Of a stretch of DNA of 64,000 nt, positions 18,104-27,714 are shown in pieces (position 1 is the first letter of the stretch; the number at the start of each line of letters is the position of its first letter). A model generated the notes under the pieces. That model did no database searches. It worked only from the letters and a program-made list of their open reading frames with translations, and was not told where the DNA came from. The position numbers and the translations under genes were made by a program. This stretch comes from an uncultured Erythrobacter sp. (GTDB lineage Bacteria; Pseudomonadota; Alphaproteobacteria; Sphingomonadales; Sphingomonadaceae), in NCBI RefSeq assembly GCF_947502395.1, contig NZ_CANMZM010000001.1:248001-312000 (forward strand). The letters run 5' to 3'.

Positions 18104-18790
18104 TTAGAGCCAGCTGGCAATCTGGCTCAATGGTTTCTTTTTGAGTGCATGGGTTGGGACGGTCGCGTCTTCGCTGGGCCGGCCCACAACCACGATCATT
18201 AATGGTTTTTCCCATTCCGGGCGTTCACATGCCTCACGCAGGAAGCCCATGGGAGATGGCGTGTGGGTGAGGGTGGCTAGACCTGCCTCATGCAAGGTCG
18301 CGATGAGCATCCCACAGGCTATTCCTACGCTTTCACTGACATAGTAATTCTGTGTCTTTCCGTCTTCCTCGATCCCGCCTTTGCGCTGGGCAAAGACGAC
18401 GATGAGATAGGGGGCGGTTTCAAGGAACGGCTTGTCTTCGTCAGTGCCAAGCTCTTTGAGTGCGCCGAGCCATTCTTCGCTCGCCTTTGGGTCATCGCCA
18501 CCTGCACCGTAGAAGCGACGCTCTTCGGCTTCTGCCGCTTCGCGGATCGCGCGTTTCTTCTCTGCTGACGACACGACAGCAAAGTGCCATGGCTGGTGAT
18601 TGGCGCCGTTGGGCGCCGTGCCGGCCGCTTCGATCGCTGCCTCAATCGCTGCTCGGGGAACCGGCTCATCTGAGAAATATCGGCAGGTCCGTCGTTCCTT
18701 CAGGCGATCACGCAAAGCTCTTGCACGGGCTACGCTCTCGTCATCGGGAAGTGTCTCGAGCGAATAGGGAACGGTATAATGATCACGCAT
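18104..18790 (-). CDS. nitroreductase-family FMN protein
   Basis: 228 residues of the nitroreductase fold, close to the iodotyrosine-deiodinase/BluB-like branch. The FMN-phosphate region ERRTCRYFSDEPVP is near residue 32, TAPNGANHQPWHF near 57 and GIACGMLIATLHEAGLATLTHTP near 155. It is convergent with the methyltransferase (6-bp gap). It begins about 50 bp from the operator of coq4 paralogue 2, so a regulator bound there could affect both directions. Substrate unknown. Confidence 0.85.
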   Translation of the reverse strand: MRDHYTVPYSLETLPDDESVARARALRDRLKERRTCRYFSDEPVPRAAIEAAIEAAGTAPNGANHQPWHFAVVSSAEKKRAIREAAEAEERRFYGAGGDDPKASEEWLGALKELGTDEDKPFLETAPYLIVVFAQRKGGIEEDGKTQNYYVSESVGIACGMLIATLHEAGLATLTHTPSPMGFLREACERPEWEKPLMIVVVGRPSEDATVPTHALKKKPLSQIASWL

Positions 18791-18839
18791 GGGGCTTCCT
18801 ATCTCCGCTTATTCAAAAAAAGGCTAGTGGACTCTTAAC

Positions 18840-18853
18840 TTACATTGATGTAA
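18840..18853 (+). promoter_or_regulatory. palindromic operator upstream of the second coq4 gene
   Basis: TTACA-TTGA-TGTAA with extended arms ACTTACA/TGTAAGT. It matches the element at 16196-16209 in arms, spacing and downstream context (GTAGCGGGC versus GTAACGAGC). It lies 27 bp before the coq4 start and 50 bp from the divergent nitroreductase start. Confidence 0.6.
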
Positions 18854-18879
18854 GTAGCGGGCTCAATAGGAGAAATATT

Positions 18880-19686
18880 ATGGCGTTGTTGGACCTGCCC
18901 ATGGTTGCGCCCGAGCGTGTTGTTTCCGGTTTTCGGCCGTTCAAGGTGCTCCATCATTTTGGCAAACTTGTCGAAGATAAGGAAGACACAGAGCAGGTCT
19001 TTCACATTATCGAGGCGACGAAGGGCAAGAAATCTCACCGGCAGGCATGGGATTTTATCGCGTCTGAGGACGGCCAGCGGTTCCTGCGGGATGAAGTCGA
19101 CATTCCCACAATGCTTGATGCTCACGAGGATTGGGCGGACCTGCCCGACAACAGCGTTGCCAAGAAGTACATTGCGTTCATGAAGCGCGAAGGCCTGAGC
19201 GCGCAGGGTCTTGTTGACGAGAGCCACAAATGGGCACCTGCCGAACGTCGTCCCAATGATCAGACCGAGTGGTACTTCAATCGGCTACGGGACACGCATG
19301 ATCTCTTCCATGTGCTGACGGGCTATGGCCGCGATGCCTTGGGTGAAGCTGCACTTTTGGGCTTCACCTATTCACAGAATTACAACCCGGGCATCCTCTT
19401 CATTGGCTACGCGGCTGCGCGGCAAATCAAAAAGTTAACTGGCACCAATGCTCCGCTCTTTAGAGCCGTGCGCGAGGGACAGCGGCTTGGAAAAGCTGCT
19501 CAAAAATTGGCGCATATGGACGTTGCCGCAGTGATGCGCGAAGACATCGATGAGGCCCGGGCAAGGTTGGGTATTGGAAAGCCGGTGATCTACCGCCAGT
19601 GCCTCGCAGCGCTCCAAGCAGAAGGCTTTGATAAAGAGTCGCTTGACCTCTCAGAGAAAGATCCGGTGGCCCCTCAGGCTGCTTGA
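18880..19686 (+). CDS. Coq4-family protein, paralogue 2
   Basis: 268 residues with the same RDTHDLFHVLTGYGRDALGE block as paralogue 1; the metal motif is His140-Asp141-x2-His144. The N-terminus is shorter and the rest clearly diverged. The ATG at 18880 has AGGAG 6-9 bases upstream; the open frame extends to 18460 but that part overlaps the nitroreductase antisense and is not credible. Its 3' end overlaps the convergent MFS gene by 13 bp. Two Coq4 homologues under one operator suggest distinct substrates or a heteromer. Confidence 0.85.
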   Translation: MALLDLPMVAPERVVSGFRPFKVLHHFGKLVEDKEDTEQVFHIIEATKGKKSHRQAWDFIASEDGQRFLRDEVDIPTMLDAHEDWADLPDNSVAKKYIAFMKREGLSAQGLVDESHKWAPAERRPNDQTEWYFNRLRDTHDLFHVLTGYGRDALGEAALLGFTYSQNYNPGILFIGYAAARQIKKLTGTNAPLFRAVREGQRLGKAAQKLAHMDVAAVMREDIDEARARLGIGKPVIYRQCLAALQAEGFDKESLDLSEKDPVAPQAA

Positions 19687-20903
19687 GCGCCAAGTTTACT
19701 TCGCCTGATATTCCAGAACGCTATGCCCATCGCGGTTAAGCCGCACAGGAATGCCAGTAAATAGGGTGCACCTGGGAAGAACAGGCCCACATCATCGGCA
19801 AAAGTGCTGAACGCATTTGTCATGATAAGGGGACCGATAATCGCGGTAATACTCATTGTGCTTGCAATAGCGCCTTGAAGTTCGCCTTGGGCATCTTCTG
19901 AAATCCGCGCGCTCATCATCTGCTGCATTGCCGGGAAGGTGAGGCCGCCAATCGCTCCGATTACGATTCCGATGATCATGACATATCCTGCGGGAGCGAA
20001 AGCGAAGAGTAGGTTGGCGGGAAGTGAGACCGCAAAACCAAGCATGATTGTGCGTCCGGGGCCGATGCGCTCGATCACCTTTCCAGTAAGTCCACCTTGT
20101 ACAATCACGAGCATAATGCCGAAAAGGGCAACGCTTAGACCAATCTCAAGCTCGTCCCAACCAAACACCAGTTCGGTGTGATAAGCCCATACGGTCTGAT
20201 GTGATTGCGCGCCCAGTTGCGAAAAAAAGATCACGGCCAAGAAGCCGACCACGACCGGCACACGAGCCATCTGAACCAGCGTGCCCAATGGATTTGCGCG
20301 TGCCATGCTGAATTTCCGGCGCTGGCTTTCTGGCAGAGTTTCTTTGAGCAGAAAGTAACCTGCAATCGTGCCGCCAATCGCGATGATGGCTGCTGCGACG
20401 AAAGGAAAGCGAACGTCAATCGAGCCGAGCAGTCCGCCAAGCCCCGGTCCAATTACGAAACCACTGGCGCCAGCGGCTCCCATAATCCCGAAGTATTTTC
20501 CGCGCGTCTCTGGCCCTGCGACATCAGCGATACACGAGTTCGCCGCCGCCCAACTTGCACCCATTATGCCGGACAATATGCGACCGATGAATAGCCAGAA
20601 CAGCGTCGGAGCCCAAGCCATAATAGCGTAATCAATACCGAGCATGAACAGCGTCGCGAGCAAGACATGCCTACGTCCAAAGCGGTCCGATAACCCACCG
20701 ATGATCGGTGCGAACAGAAACTGCATCATCGCATAGGCAAACAGCAGCCACCCGCCAATTCGCGCGGTCTCATCAAGACCAAGCCCGGTGACCTCTTCCA
20801 AGAGGCCGGGGAGCACCGGGATGATGAGCCCAATCCCAAGCATATCGATAAAGACAATCAGCGCGACGATGAAGAGCGTCGCGGGAGTCGCTTTCTCGCT
20901 CAT
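19674..20903 (-). CDS. MFS efflux transporter (TetA/TCR-like)
   Basis: 409 residues with about 12 hydrophobic helices. The loop 2-3 signature GGLSDRFGRRHVL is clear, and SWAAANSCIADV is close to the drug-H+ antiporter DHA1 motif C area. Likely a proton-driven exporter; the substrate cannot be told, and tetracycline resistance is not implied. It overlaps by 4 bp with the upstream DUF3052 gene (ATGA), so the two are translationally coupled. Confidence 0.88.
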   Translation of the reverse strand: MSEKATPATLFIVALIVFIDMLGIGLIIPVLPGLLEEVTGLGLDETARIGGWLLFAYAMMQFLFAPIIGGLSDRFGRRHVLLATLFMLGIDYAIMAWAPTLFWLFIGRILSGIMGASWAAANSCIADVAGPETRGKYFGIMGAAGASGFVIGPGLGGLLGSIDVRFPFVAAAIIAIGGTIAGYFLLKETLPESQRRKFSMARANPLGTLVQMARVPVVVGFLAVIFFSQLGAQSHQTVWAYHTELVFGWDELEIGLSVALFGIMLVIVQGGLTGKVIERIGPGRTIMLGFAVSLPANLLFAFAPAGYVMIIGIVIGAIGGLTFPAMQQMMSARISEDAQGELQGAIASTMSITAIIGPLIMTNAFSTFADDVGLFFPGAPYLLAFLCGLTAMGIAFWNIRRSKLGAQAA

Positions 20904-21307
20904 CTATCAGCCTTTGGGATGACAAATTTGAGACCTGACCAGACGTCGTCAACGGCGCATTTCTTTATGTCGACGAGGCCCACGGCGATTCCGATGCGTT
21001 GCACTGCAACTTGATCCAATGCAGTTTCCTGACCTGATCCCTTCTTGGGCCAACTCACCCAGATCTGACCATTTCTATCCATTGACTGGCGTAGAGTTCG
21101 AATTTTCTCGGTAAGATCGACCGCGTCGGTCACAAAGAGATGCGCAGCATCAAAGGTGCCCTTGTCATTTCCAACTGGACGCAAGTCGAGGTTATAATGG
21201 TCAATCTCGCGCCTGATACTGTCAGGCATGCCGTCGAACAGGACGCGCATGGTGTCCCTCAGTGTCAGCTTTTTCGCTAGCGGTGTTCCGGAGTAACCTG
21301 CTGTCAT
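20900..21307 (-). CDS. DUF3052-family protein
   Basis: 135 residues from the ATG at 21307 ([18 protein letters not shown]), the usual start of this family; the upstream open frame overlaps the DUF6122 gene and is rejected. The sequence has a Rossmann-like half (AHLFVTDAVDLTEKI, QIWVSWPKKGSG, ending KFVIPK) but no catalytic motif. Start overlaps the stop of the upstream gene as TGATG and its own stop overlaps the MFS start. Function unknown. Confidence 0.8.
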   Translation of the reverse strand: MTAGYSGTPLAKKLTLRDTMRVLFDGMPDSIRREIDHYNLDLRPVGNDKGTFDAAHLFVTDAVDLTEKIRTLRQSMDRNGQIWVSWPKKGSGQETALDQVAVQRIGIAVGLVDIKKCAVDDVWSGLKFVIPKADR

Positions 21308-21648
21308 CACGGCAATGTTTGCATGACGCAGTCGCCATAGTCCACTGTCAGATGCCAAAAGGCTCCAGCACCAAGTGCACGGACCCACCAGCGTGGCACG
21401 AGCATCATAGCAAGATAGGCTAACCCTGCCTCCCATCCATGGAGGAGATGGAATCCGACTGAGCAACGCTCTGGATCAAAGATCGGATCAGCGAGCAGGT
21501 GATCGAGGTCAATCAGGTTCGCCGCGACCATGACAGCGCCGTAGCGTCTCCATTCCGATCTCCAGAGTGCGGCCGCAATCAGCAATGGAGCGATGAAATG
21601 GCCACCGTAATGGAGGATGGGTTGAAGAAACTCTATACGCCCATCCAA
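21307..21648 (-). CDS. DUF6122-family small membrane protein
   Basis: 113 residues with three to four hydrophobic segments. The histidine- and aspartate-bearing motifs [30 protein letters not shown], and FHLLHGWEA are the features of the DUF6122 family and look like the layout of membrane metal-dependent hydrolases. The start lies within the last 16 bases of purL and the stop overlaps the DUF3052 start by one base, so the three are coupled. Function unknown. Confidence 0.82.
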   Translation of the reverse strand: MDGRIEFLQPILHYGGHFIAPLLIAAALWRSEWRRYGAVMVAANLIDLDHLLADPIFDPERCSVGFHLLHGWEAGLAYLAMMLVPRWWVRALGAGAFWHLTVDYGDCVMQTLP

Positions 21649-23888
21649 TCGGCGAAGAAGCTGTTGTGAGCGGAGTGCAAGTCTTCGAGTGAAACACCCA
21701 AAAGGCTGTCGCCGCCAACTGTGCCGAGCCTTGTGAAGCCTATCAATTCCGCCTCTGGAATGTCAGGCCCTTCGGCCACGATCCGGTTGAATGCGTCCGC
21801 GTTGTCTGGTGAAACTGTGACGACATAGCGCGCCTGATCTTCGCCAAACCACCACTGCGCGACAGTGTAGGCATCGTTTGCCGCGACTTCGGCTCCGATA
21901 CCACCGGACATCGCCATTTCGGCCAAAGCCACAGCAAGCCCCCCATCCGAAAGATCATGAACTGCGGTCAGCAGCCCCTCGCAAATGAGCTTACGGACAA
22001 TTTGTCCAGCGCCTTTTTCTGTGGCAAGATCGACAGGAGGCGCACGGCCTTCATCGCGGCCTTTAACGACGTCTAGCCAAAGTGATTTGCCAAGGTGCGA
22101 GCGCGTCGGATCAGGTTTCGCCCAGAATTCGGGCGCGATAAGGTAGATCGCATCGCCTTCCGTTTTAAACGCGGGCGTTACCATTTTCGAAGCGTCTTCC
22201 AGAATGCCCACGCCGCCAATCGCAGGCGTTGGAAGGATCGCCGAGCCGCCGCCCGTCGCCTTGCTTTCATTATAGAGCGAGACGTTGCCCGAAACGATCG
22301 GGAAGTCGAGCGCGCGGCAAGCATCGCCCATGCCTTCTAGAGCGTGGACAAACTGGCTCATGATCTCAGGGCGCTGCGGGTTGGCAAAGTTTAAGCAGTT
22401 GGTGACGGCAAGAGGCCGTGCACCAACCGCGCAGATGTTGCGATAGGCCTCGGCGATGGCTTGCTTGCCTCCTTCATAGGGGTCTGCATAGACATAGCGG
22501 GGCGTGCAATCGGTGCTCATCGCCAGAGCCTTGTCGGTGCCGTGCACCCGCACAACGCTGGCATCTCCACCGGTCTGCAGCGTGTCAGCCATCACTTGGC
22601 TGTCATATTGCTCCCTGATCCAACCGCGTGAGGCAAGATTGGGGGAGGCGAGCAGTTTCAATAGGTCCGTGCCTGGATCGCTGGTGTCTGGCGCGTCTCT
22701 CATCGGCGTAATCCCAGCCCACGCCGCGTATTCGTCTTTCGAAACGTAGGGCCGGTCATACTCAGGCGCGTCCGCGGCGAGAGGGCCAAGCGGAATATCG
22801 CAAACAACTTCGCCGTTGAACTCAAGGACCATATGCTGCGTATCTGTCACTTCGCCAATGACCGCGAAGTCCAGTTCCCACTTCTCAAAGATCGCCGCAG
22901 CCATCTCTTCTTTGCCGGGTTTCAACACCATGAGCATGCGCTCTTGGCTCTCAGACAGCATCATTTCGTAAGGCGTCATCGCCTCTTCGCGGCAGGGGAC
23001 CATGTTCATGTCGAGACGGATGCCCGCCTTGCCATTGGTCGCCATTTCAACGCTGGAAGAGGTGAGGCCCGCTGCGCCCATATCTTGAATGGCCACAATC
23101 GCATCGGTTGCCATCAGCTCAAGGCAGGCCTCGATCAGGAGCTTTTCCGTGAAGGGATCACCCACTTGAACGGTGGGACGCTTGGCTTCTGCATCTTCCT
23201 CGAAATCCGCGCTCGCCATAGTCGCGCCGTGGATGCCGTCACGACCGGTTTTGGAGCCGACATAGACAATCGGGTTCCCGACACCTGTCGCGGCTGAATA
23301 GAAGATTTTGTCCGCATCCGCGATGCCAACGGTCATGGCGTTTACAAGGATGTTGCCATCGTAAGCCGGGTGGAAATTGGTTTCGCCGCCCACGGTGGGC
23401 ACGCCAACGCAATTGCCATAGCCGCCAATGCCAGCCACCACGCCTTGCACCAGGTGCTTCATCTTGGGGTGATCTGGACGGCCAAAGCGCAGAGCGTTCA
23501 TATTCGCCACAGGCCGTGCGCCCATGGTGAAGACATCGCGCAAGATGCCGCCGACCCCCGTCGCCGCGCCTTGGTAAGGTTCAATGTAAGAAGGGTGGTT
23601 GTGGCTCTCCATCTTGAAGATCGCCGCCATCCTTTGTCCATCAGGCCCGTCGCCAATATCGATGACCCCAGCATTCTCACCAGGACCGCATATCACCCAG
23701 TCGGCCTCAGTCGGCAGCTTCTTCAAATGAAGGCGCGACGATTTGTAAGAGCAATGCTCGGACCACATGACCGAGAAAATGCCAAGCTCAACAAGATTGG
23801 GCTCGCGGCCAAGTCCTGCAAGCACGCGTTCGTACTCTTCGGGTGAAAGACCGTGCTGTTCGACTACTTCAGGGGTGATTTCGCTCAT
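21633..23888 (-). CDS. purL: phosphoribosylformylglycinamidine synthase II
   Basis: 751 residues, the length of the small-type PurL that works with PurS and Pur[17 protein letters not shown] near residue 47 with the active-site His, [25 protein letters not shown] near 93, the [17 protein letters not shown] block and a second repeat half ([24 protein letters not shown]) are all present. It converts FGAR to FGAM with ATP and ammonia in purine synthesis. No purS or purQ is in the window. Confidence 0.96.
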   Translation of the reverse strand: MSEITPEVVEQHGLSPEEYERVLAGLGREPNLVELGIFSVMWSEHCSYKSSRLHLKKLPTEADWVICGPGENAGVIDIGDGPDGQRMAAIFKMESHNHPSYIEPYQGAATGVGGILRDVFTMGARPVANMNALRFGRPDHPKMKHLVQGVVAGIGGYGNCVGVPTVGGETNFHPAYDGNILVNAMTVGIADADKIFYSAATGVGNPIVYVGSKTGRDGIHGATMASADFEEDAEAKRPTVQVGDPFTEKLLIEACLELMATDAIVAIQDMGAAGLTSSSVEMATNGKAGIRLDMNMVPCREEAMTPYEMMLSESQERMLMVLKPGKEEMAAAIFEKWELDFAVIGEVTDTQHMVLEFNGEVVCDIPLGPLAADAPEYDRPYVSKDEYAAWAGITPMRDAPDTSDPGTDLLKLLASPNLASRGWIREQYDSQVMADTLQTGGDASVVRVHGTDKALAMSTDCTPRYVYADPYEGGKQAIAEAYRNICAVGARPLAVTNCLNFANPQRPEIMSQFVHALEGMGDACRALDFPIVSGNVSLYNESKATGGGSAILPTPAIGGVGILEDASKMVTPAFKTEGDAIYLIAPEFWAKPDPTRSHLGKSLWLDVVKGRDEGRAPPVDLATEKGAGQIVRKLICEGLLTAVHDLSDGGLAVALAEMAMSGGIGAEVAANDAYTVAQWWFGEDQARYVVTVSPDNADAFNRIVAEGPDIPEAELIGFTRLGTVGGDSLLGVSLEDLHSAHNSFFADWMGV

Positions 23889-23903
23889 GAGCGCCCCCTT
23901 AAT

Positions 23904-24578
23904 CTAGAGGCTCGCTGCCGCCAACCCGCCTCTCTGGGTAAAATAGCGATTCTTCCCCACCCACATGGCCAGTCCGGTCAAGACGCCAAATGAGAGCAAT
24001 GCTTGCAGATAAAGCATGATGCCAGCCTCGGATGGTTGAGGGCCGAACCAATTGATTGCCTGGAACACGAGCATCACCAAAAGAAGTATAAGAGGTTGCA
24101 CGACGGGCCCGCGGGAGCGCCTTATGTAGAAGAGAAAGGCTGCCAGAACGATTCCTATCTCAAGCGGCATTGCAATCTCGGGGTGGTTCCAAAGGCCCAA
24201 TCCATAGGCCTCTCCGCCTCCTGTCAATGTGAGATCGGGCCGATGGGTGATCCAATCGAGGACCCAGTGCGAGGCAACCACGCTTGCCGACAGCAATCCA
24301 GCGAGGCTATCACGATGCCAAATTGCAACCACTATCCCAAAGACCAGCGCCCAAATCCCTGCCCCTAGGAGACTGTGAGTGTAGGGGATGTGATGGAGAT
24401 CAAAAGGCACCATAACGGTCGCTCCCGGATCGATCCGCATCTTCTCCACTCCGGCCATCGCGAGGATGAAGAAGCCCCAGTCCACCAACTGAGCAGCGAC
24501 AAAATAAGTCGCCAGTTTTGGCCCACGCGAATAGGATGCCGCTGCAACGAAAGCTGGTGCAAAGTGACCGATGAACAT
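23904..24578 (-). CDS. membrane protein of the YdjM/DUF457-like metal-dependent hydrolase group
   Basis: 224 residues with about six hydrophobic helices. The conserved polar motifs sit at the membrane boundary: HFAPAF at the N-terminus, DLHHIPYTHSLLGAG near 60 and SHWVLDWITHRPDL near 105. This His/Asp pattern is that of inner-membrane metal-dependent hydrolase-like proteins. Co-directional with purL, 15 bp upstream. The natural substrate is unknown. Confidence 0.72.
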   Translation of the reverse strand: MFIGHFAPAFVAAASYSRGPKLATYFVAAQLVDWGFFILAMAGVEKMRIDPGATVMVPFDLHHIPYTHSLLGAGIWALVFGIVVAIWHRDSLAGLLSASVVASHWVLDWITHRPDLTLTGGGEAYGLGLWNHPEIAMPLEIGIVLAAFLFYIRRSRGPVVQPLILLLVMLVFQAINWFGPQPSEAGIMLYLQALLSFGVLTGLAMWVGKNRYFTQRGGLAAASL

Positions 24579-24626
24579 GAGTGCCCCGAGTATCGCCCGT
24601 TTGTTTTGTTGTCTGAGTTAGCTGTG

Positions 24627-25034
24627 TTAGCGGGTGAAGCGCAATGCTATCCAACAGGCAAGAGTGCTCGTGATCCCTGTCGCAAATGCTCCCCAAAAAA
24701 TATCGTAGAGGGTCACCTTGGTGGCCCAGACCTTGAAAACAGCCTGGCTGGTAAGGTCAAAGGTTGCGTAACACAGTCCACCAAGGAGCACGCCGTTGAG
24801 AAGCGAATGACGCACATTCTCGCTTTCAATACCTGGCCGGATCGCGAACCAAGTCATGCCGAGAAGATAGAGAACGTAGAACGCACCAGCGGGCGCTACA
24901 TTGAAGTTTTCAGCCATGATCTCGCCGATATTCGGTTCGTACAGATTGGGGCCTGCCCAATTGAGCCATGCGGCATCCAGCGCTCCAAAAATTAGAGCCG
25001 CGCTGACAAATGCGATCAAATATCTGCTCATCAC
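24627..25034 (-). CDS. DUF2177-family membrane protein
   Basis: 135 residues with four membrane helices. The features FGALDAAWLNW near 17, NLYEPNIGE, and GLCYATFDLTSQAVFKVW followed by DIFWGAFATG are those of DUF2177. Such proteins are often found next to cyclopropane-fatty-acid or quinone genes, but here it precedes the membrane hydrolase-like gene on the same strand. Function unknown. Confidence 0.83.
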   Translation of the reverse strand: MMSRYLIAFVSAALIFGALDAAWLNWAGPNLYEPNIGEIMAENFNVAPAGAFYVLYLLGMTWFAIRPGIESENVRHSLLNGVLLGGLCYATFDLTSQAVFKVWATKVTLYDIFWGAFATGITSTLACWIALRFTR

Positions 25035-25093
25035 CTAATTCCCTGTTGGCAATCGCTTTGGACGGGCCTTGACCGGGCGAGTGCTCAGCGTCA

Positions 25094-25378
25094 ATGCTCC
25101 ATGCCATGGACGAGGGAAACATTGCCGGTGGTGCACTGCCGGACATCGAACAGATGAGCTTCGAACAAGCGCTCACCGCGCTTGAAGAGATTGTCACGCA
25201 ATTGGAGCGCGGCGATGTGCCGCTCGATCAATCGATTGCCTTGTACGAACGCGGCGAAAAACTGCGCGCTGCCTGTCAAAAGAGGCTCGATAGCGCCCAG
25301 GCTCGCATTGAGAAGATCGTCGCTGGAACTGATGGGGCTCCCAGCGGCACTGTTCCCTTGGATGGGGGCAATGCTTGA
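25094..25378 (+). CDS. xseB: exodeoxyribonuclease VII small subunit
   Basis: 94 residues from ATG 25094 (an in-frame ATG at 25106 is equally possible). MSFEQALTALEEIVTQLERGDVPLDQSIALYERG is the signature helical hairpin of XseB, which partners XseA to degrade single-stranded DNA. Its stop overlaps the ispA start as TGATG; this xseB-ispA pairing is common in proteobacteria (with dxs nearby). Confidence 0.95.
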   Translation: MLHAMDEGNIAGGALPDIEQMSFEQALTALEEIVTQLERGDVPLDQSIALYERGEKLRAACQKRLDSAQARIEKIVAGTDGAPSGTVPLDGGNA

Positions 25379-26292
25379 TGACCGTAGTCGGAATGCAAGG
25401 CGACCTGCTCAAAGATGGCCTTGCACGGGTTCAGAGTGAGATTGATTCGGTTTTCGACGCGTTTTTACCAGTACCTTCAGACACCCGCGCACGGCTTGTT
25501 GAAGCGATGCGTTACGCGGCCATAGGAGGTGGCAAGCGTGTGCGACCACTTCTGGTGGTGACCACGGCGGAACTGTTTGGCGTTGATCGCACGGCGGCTT
25601 TGCGAGCTGGAGCCGCGTTGGAGGCTATTCATTGCTACTCGCTTATCCATGATGACCTGCCTTGCATGGACGATGACGACCTACGGCACGGAAAGGCAAC
25701 GCTGCATCAGGTCTATGACGAAGCGACAGCGGTGTTGGCCGGAGATGCGCTTCATGCGCTGGCTTTCGAGATCCTTGCTGATCCGGAGACCAGTGCCGAC
25801 CCGTTTGTGCGCAGCGAACTTATTTCGACCCTTGGCCTTGCCAGCGGTATGAACGGGATGGCTGGCGGGCAGATGATGGATATGGTCGCCGACGAAGACG
25901 GGGTGACTTACGACCTGCAAGCGATCACGAGGTTGCAGCAGTTAAAGACCGGCGCGCTTCTTTCATGCTCCGTAGAAATGGGCGCAATTCTGGGCAAAGT
26001 TCCCGTCGAAGGCCGCGCTCACTTGCGCGCATATTCACGCGACATTGGCCTTGCGTTCCAGATTGCTGATGACCTCCTCGATGTCACAGGCGATGCCGAA
26101 AAAGCTGGTAAGGCATTGCGCAAGGATGAGGAGCAAGGCAAGCAGACTTTTGTGACTCTCATGGGCGTCGACAAGGCGCGCGAGCAGGCGAGAGTGCTCG
26201 TCGATCAAGCGATTGGACATTTAAGCTCGTACGGGAGCGAAGCGGATACCTTGCGTGCGCTCGCCCAGTTTATAGTTGAGCGTGATAGATAG
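25378..26292 (+). CDS. ispA: farnesyl (polyprenyl) diphosphate synthase
   Basis: 304 residues. The first Asp-rich motif is DDLPCMDDDDLRHGK (DDx4D form) and the second is FQIADDLLDVTGD, both Mg-binding sites for chain elongation. GGGKRVRPLL near residue 43 is the conserved FPP-synthase block. It condenses IPP with DMAPP/GPP to FPP, the precursor of ubiquinone side chains, undecaprenyl phosphate and carotenoids. ATG at 25378 is preferred, overlapping the xseB stop by one base. Confidence 0.93.
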   Translation: MTVVGMQGDLLKDGLARVQSEIDSVFDAFLPVPSDTRARLVEAMRYAAIGGGKRVRPLLVVTTAELFGVDRTAALRAGAALEAIHCYSLIHDDLPCMDDDDLRHGKATLHQVYDEATAVLAGDALHALAFEILADPETSADPFVRSELISTLGLASGMNGMAGGQMMDMVADEDGVTYDLQAITRLQQLKTGALLSCSVEMGAILGKVPVEGRAHLRAYSRDIGLAFQIADDLLDVTGDAEKAGKALRKDEEQGKQTFVTLMGVDKAREQARVLVDQAIGHLSSYGSEADTLRALAQFIVERDR

Positions 26293-26340
26293 ACGCACAA
26301 TGCGGACGGCAGCACCCGGAAGATTTGAGAGGAACCACTG

Positions 26341-26853
26341 ATGAGCCAGCGCATCGGGATTTATCCCGGAACCTTTGACCCCATCACTTTGGGCCATGCT
26401 GACATCATTCGACGTGGGTCCAAACTCGTCGATGAACTTATCATAGGGGTGACCACCAACCCCTCAAAAAACCCAATGTTCTCCACCGAAGAGCGCTTTG
26501 CCATGGTTGAGCGAGAGGTAAGGTACCTTGGGCTTACCAACGTTAAGGTGGTGGGATTTAATGCCTTGCTGGTGAAGTTCGCTCAGAAGCAGGGTGCCAA
26601 TGTGATCATTCGCGGCCTGCGCGCCGTGGCCGATTTTGAATATGAGTATCAAATGGCCGGAATGAACCAGCAATTGGATGATGCGATCGAAACGGTGTTC
26701 CTGATGGCGGATGTCTCACTCCAGCCGATTGCTTCAAAGTTAGTCAAGGAAATCGCGGTCTATGGCGGAGACATTACTCCGTTCGTAAGCCCAGATGTCA
26801 GGTCCGAAGTAAACGCTCGCGTCGAGGAGACGGGGCGTAAGGGCGATTATTAG
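26341..26853 (+). CDS. coaD: phosphopantetheine adenylyltransferase
   Basis: 170 residues. GTFDPITLGHADIIRR is the nucleotidyltransferase motif with the T/HxGH histidine, and FISPDVRSEVNAR-like C-terminal region (here FVSPDVRSEVNAR) follows. It transfers AMP to 4'-phosphopantetheine, the penultimate step of coenzyme A synthesis. GAGGAAC lies before the start. Confidence 0.96.
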   Translation: MSQRIGIYPGTFDPITLGHADIIRRGSKLVDELIIGVTTNPSKNPMFSTEERFAMVEREVRYLGLTNVKVVGFNALLVKFAQKQGANVIIRGLRAVADFEYEYQMAGMNQQLDDAIETVFLMADVSLQPIASKLVKEIAVYGGDITPFVSPDVRSEVNARVEETGRKGDY

Positions 26854-26957
26854 AATATGATACTTGCCTGTGTGCTGGGCGCACTCATTCATTGAAGTGT
26901 CAGGGACGGCTCGTTAGATGGAGCCGACAGACTTAATATGGATCGAAGACCACACGC

Positions 26958-27647
26958 ATGCTTAAATCACTGACGACATCTCTGAGCGCTCTTGCAATGC
27001 TCGCCTTTTCGGGTCCTGCCTTGGCTCAAGATGAGGCCGAAGAAGAGGCTCCAACGCTCGATACGCGCACTTATCCCACGGTCAATTTCGATCAGAGCGA
27101 AAAGCCAGAGAATGTTTGGGTGCTCGACCTTTCTAATGGTGAGCGGGTCAAGATTCGTTTGATGGAAGAATGGGCTCCCAAACATGTCGAGCGGATCAAA
27201 ACTCTTACACAGCAAGGGTTTTATGACGGCATCATTTTTCACCGTGTGATTGACGGGTTTATGGCGCAGGGCGGCGATCCGACCGGTACGGGGCAGGGCG
27301 GGTCAGAGCTTCCGAACCTCAACGAAGAATTCAATCCGATGCCGCACGTGCGCGGTACCGTGTCCATGGCCCGCGCAACCGAAGAAGATAGCGCGAACAG
27401 CCAGTTCTTTATCGTATTCTACCCACGGTTTAGTCTCGACAAGCGTTACACAAACTTCGGCCGCGTGATTGAGAATATGGCAGCTGTGGATGCCATCAAT
27501 AAGGGCGAACCACCCAGTCAGCCCACACGCATTCTCCAGGCATCATTGGCGAGCGACAATCGCCCGGTCCCGGTGAATGCGCCTCCGGCCCAGGCTGAAC
27601 CTGAAGTGACGGCTGATTTGTTGAGCGCTCCGTTAGAATCACAGTAA
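26958..27647 (+). CDS. periplasmic cyclophilin-type peptidyl-prolyl isomerase
   Basis: 229 residues with a signal peptide (cleaved after ALA, about residue 23) and an acidic spacer. The cyclophilin core has [25 protein letters not shown], with catalytic Arg in FHRV, then GTVSMAR, SQFFIV and FGRV. The Pro/Ala-rich C-terminal tail (about 30 residues) is an extension. It helps fold exported proteins. It is co-directional with queA 67 bp downstream. Confidence 0.92.
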   Translation: MLKSLTTSLSALAMLAFSGPALAQDEAEEEAPTLDTRTYPTVNFDQSEKPENVWVLDLSNGERVKIRLMEEWAPKHVERIKTLTQQGFYDGIIFHRVIDGFMAQGGDPTGTGQGGSELPNLNEEFNPMPHVRGTVSMARATEEDSANSQFFIVFYPRFSLDKRYTNFGRVIENMAAVDAINKGEPPSQPTRILQASLASDNRPVPVNAPPAQAEPEVTADLLSAPLESQ

Positions 27648-27714
27648 GCCAGGTTTCATCGACAGCAGAAAGTGGGTTTTCGCAGTCGGGCGAAGTCCCT
27701 ATTGGGCGAGGTCC

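Noticed and set aside
18460-18879. N-terminal extension of the second Coq4 frame
   Set aside because: Lies opposite the nitroreductase gene and upstream of the AGGAG site and the operator; text is Arg/Leu-rich with no conservation. ATG 18880 is preferred.
21308-21466. Longer DUF3052 protein starting at 21466
   Set aside because: The extension overlaps DUF6122 coding sequence; the family start [10 protein letters not shown] at 21307 is well supported.
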